Translations under genes and position numbers: made by a program
The notes under the pieces: model-generated
Seen by the model: only the letters and a program-made list of their open reading frames with translations
The model's database searches: none
What the model was told of the DNA's origin: nothing
Part shown: positions 4,723 to 5,353 of the stretch, one piece after another
Position numbering within the stretch: position 1 is the first letter of the stretch
Layout of the letters: each line of letters begins with the position of its first letter
NCBI GenBank assembly: GCA_964627855.1
Contig: CAZVLE010000069.1
Location: 1 to 5,353 of the forward strand
Length of the DNA: 5,353 nt
Direction of reading: 5' to 3'
Origin: CAZVLE01 sp964627855
GTDB taxonomy: Bacteria > Bacillota > Dethiobacteria > DTU022

Positions 4723-5319
4723 TTAATCTCCGATTTTCCATGCTTCCCATACTTTTCCAACCAGATCGGGGCCGGGTTTAAGAGATTTCTTACCGGGACG
4801 CCAACCGGACGGAGTTGGCTCTCCTGTTTTACGCACATGTTGAAAGGCCTGAACCTGACGAACCAATTCGTCAACATTACGTCCAACAGGAGGAGTAAGC
4901 ACTTCCATAGCTTGCAGAATTCCATCAGGATCAATCAAAAATCGGCCCCTGATATTGACCCCACCGTCTTCATCATAAACCCCATAGAGGGTGCCAATAT
5001 TACCCCCAGTGTCAGAAAGCATCGGGAAGGGCACCCCCCCGTCAACCATTTTCGAAAGCTCTACTTCCTGCCAGATTTTATGGGTAAATTGACTGTCCAC
5101 ACTGCAGGAAAGCACCTCAACACCCATGTCCTGCAATTCCTTGTACCTGGCGGCAACTGACGCCAATTCAGTCGGTCAGACAAAAGTAAAGTCGCCGGGA
5201 TAAAAACATATCACTACCCACTTATCTTTGTAATCAGACAACTTAACTTTTTTGAAGCCGCCATTCACATAGGCATTGGCTTCAAAGTCCGGAGCCTTTT
5301 GGCCTACTTTTACACTCAT
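4723..5319 (-). CDS. prxU: Selenocysteine-containing peroxiredoxin (AhpC/Prx1 type)
   Basis: This 198-residue peroxiredoxin contains an in-frame UGA at codon 48, exactly the peroxidatic cysteine position. The sequence around it, FYPGDFTFV-U-PTELA, is the Prx1/AhpC active site with Cys replaced by Sec. The N-terminus is VGQKAPDFEANAY, and PT(49-50) and Arg124 fit the family's catalytic Pro/Thr/Arg set. Further blocks are EVLSCSVDS at 68-76, PFPMLSD at 97-103, GVYDEDGG, RGRFLIDPDG at 124-133 and EVLTPPVGRNVDEL. The C-terminus reads GEPTPSGWRPGKK, where typical 2-Cys enzymes have GEVCPAGW, so the canonical resolving cysteine is absent. Remaining cysteines are C38 and C72. It should reduce hydroperoxides in the cytoplasm. 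Start ATG 5319 is supported by GGGAGG eight bases upstream. It is the first gene of a two-gene operon; its promoter lies outside the window. The symbol follows usage for the Eubacterium acidaminophilum selenoperoxiredoxin. Confidence 0.93.
5147..5174 (-). promoter_or_regulatory. Candidate bacterial SECIS element of the peroxiredoxin gene
   Basis: Two mutually exclusive hairpins follow the UGA. One pairs TTGGCG with CGCCAG (5166-5161 with 5152-5147, one G.U) around an 8-base loop that begins 16 bases after the UGA, the usual SECIS distance. The other pairs CGACTGA with TCAGTTG (5174-5168 with 5160-5154, one G.U) around the loop ATTGGCG, which is closer to the UGA than usual. I prefer the first by distance, but neither has an ideal apical loop. 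The assignment rests mainly on position after a Sec codon. Confidence 0.5.
5176..5178 (-). other. UGA codon read as selenocysteine (peroxiredoxin Sec48)
   Basis: The TGA sits between GTC (Val47) and CCG (Pro49). The reading frame is open for 47 codons before it and 150 after it, and both sides match one peroxiredoxin. The family residue at this position is the peroxidatic Cys, so Sec insertion is far more plausible than a nonsense mutation. Confidence 0.92.
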
Positions 5320-5327
5320 TACATCTA

Positions 5328-5333
5328 CCTCCC
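5328..5333 (-). promoter_or_regulatory. Ribosome binding site of the peroxiredoxin
   Basis: GGGAGG lies eight bases before ATG 5319. It fixes the true start upstream of the UGA, so the frame beginning at TTG 5166 is not an independent gene. Confidence 0.8.
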
Positions 5334-5353
5334 AGAAAATTTATCTACTTTAT

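Noticed and set aside
4602..4934. 110-codon minus-strand frame overlapping the peroxiredoxin
   Set aside because: It is an out-of-frame shadow of the peroxiredoxin and the ArsC/Spx-like gene, whose own frames match known families.

Overview
The window comes from a low-to-mid GC bacterium that decodes UGA as selenocysteine. The complete gatCAB operon, the strong AGGAGG-type ribosome binding sites, the GTG starts and the look of the proteins suggest an anaerobic Bacillota of clostridial type. That assignment is inference: there is no rRNA or other marker gene here. All six genes lie on the minus strand, so transcription runs from high to low coordinates.

Right end (4357-5319): a two-gene operon in which BOTH genes carry an in-frame UGA exactly where the family has its redox-active cysteine. 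The first encodes an AhpC/Prx1-type peroxiredoxin with Sec48 in the context TFV-U-PTE. Only 21 nt downstream is an ArsC/Spx-family thioredoxin-fold protein with a U-x-x-C motif (Sec10/Cys13). Hairpins that could act as bacterial SECIS elements follow each UGA. A conventional gene caller would truncate both genes, at 5166 and 4638, or replace them with a long antisense shadow ORF. The peroxiredoxin also lacks the canonical C-terminal resolving cysteine (GE-PT-PSGW instead of GE-VC-PAGW), so its partner thiol must come from elsewhere; the adjacent UxxC protein is an attractive candidate. The operon ends in a long hairpin (4313-4347) and a textbook intrinsic terminator (4223-4255).

Middle (3456-4222): a macro-domain protein, preceded by about 230 bp of leader holding a TTGACA box, an inverted repeat and a clear ribosome binding site.

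Left part (86-3302): gatC-gatA-gatB in the canonical order. These encode the tRNA-dependent amidotransferase that converts misacylated Glu-tRNA(Gln) and/or Asp-tRNA(Asn) to Gln-tRNA(Gln)/Asn-tRNA(Asn). GatB keeps its metal and zinc motifs. GatA is abnormal: the catalytic Lys of the Ser-cisSer-Lys triad is Gly78, the Gly/Ser-rich loop around the cis-Ser is shortened, and the SLDQxGP motif is lost. The glutaminase subunit may therefore be inactive or use altered chemistry. The two most noteworthy observations are the twin-selenoprotein operon and the GatA without its catalytic lysine.
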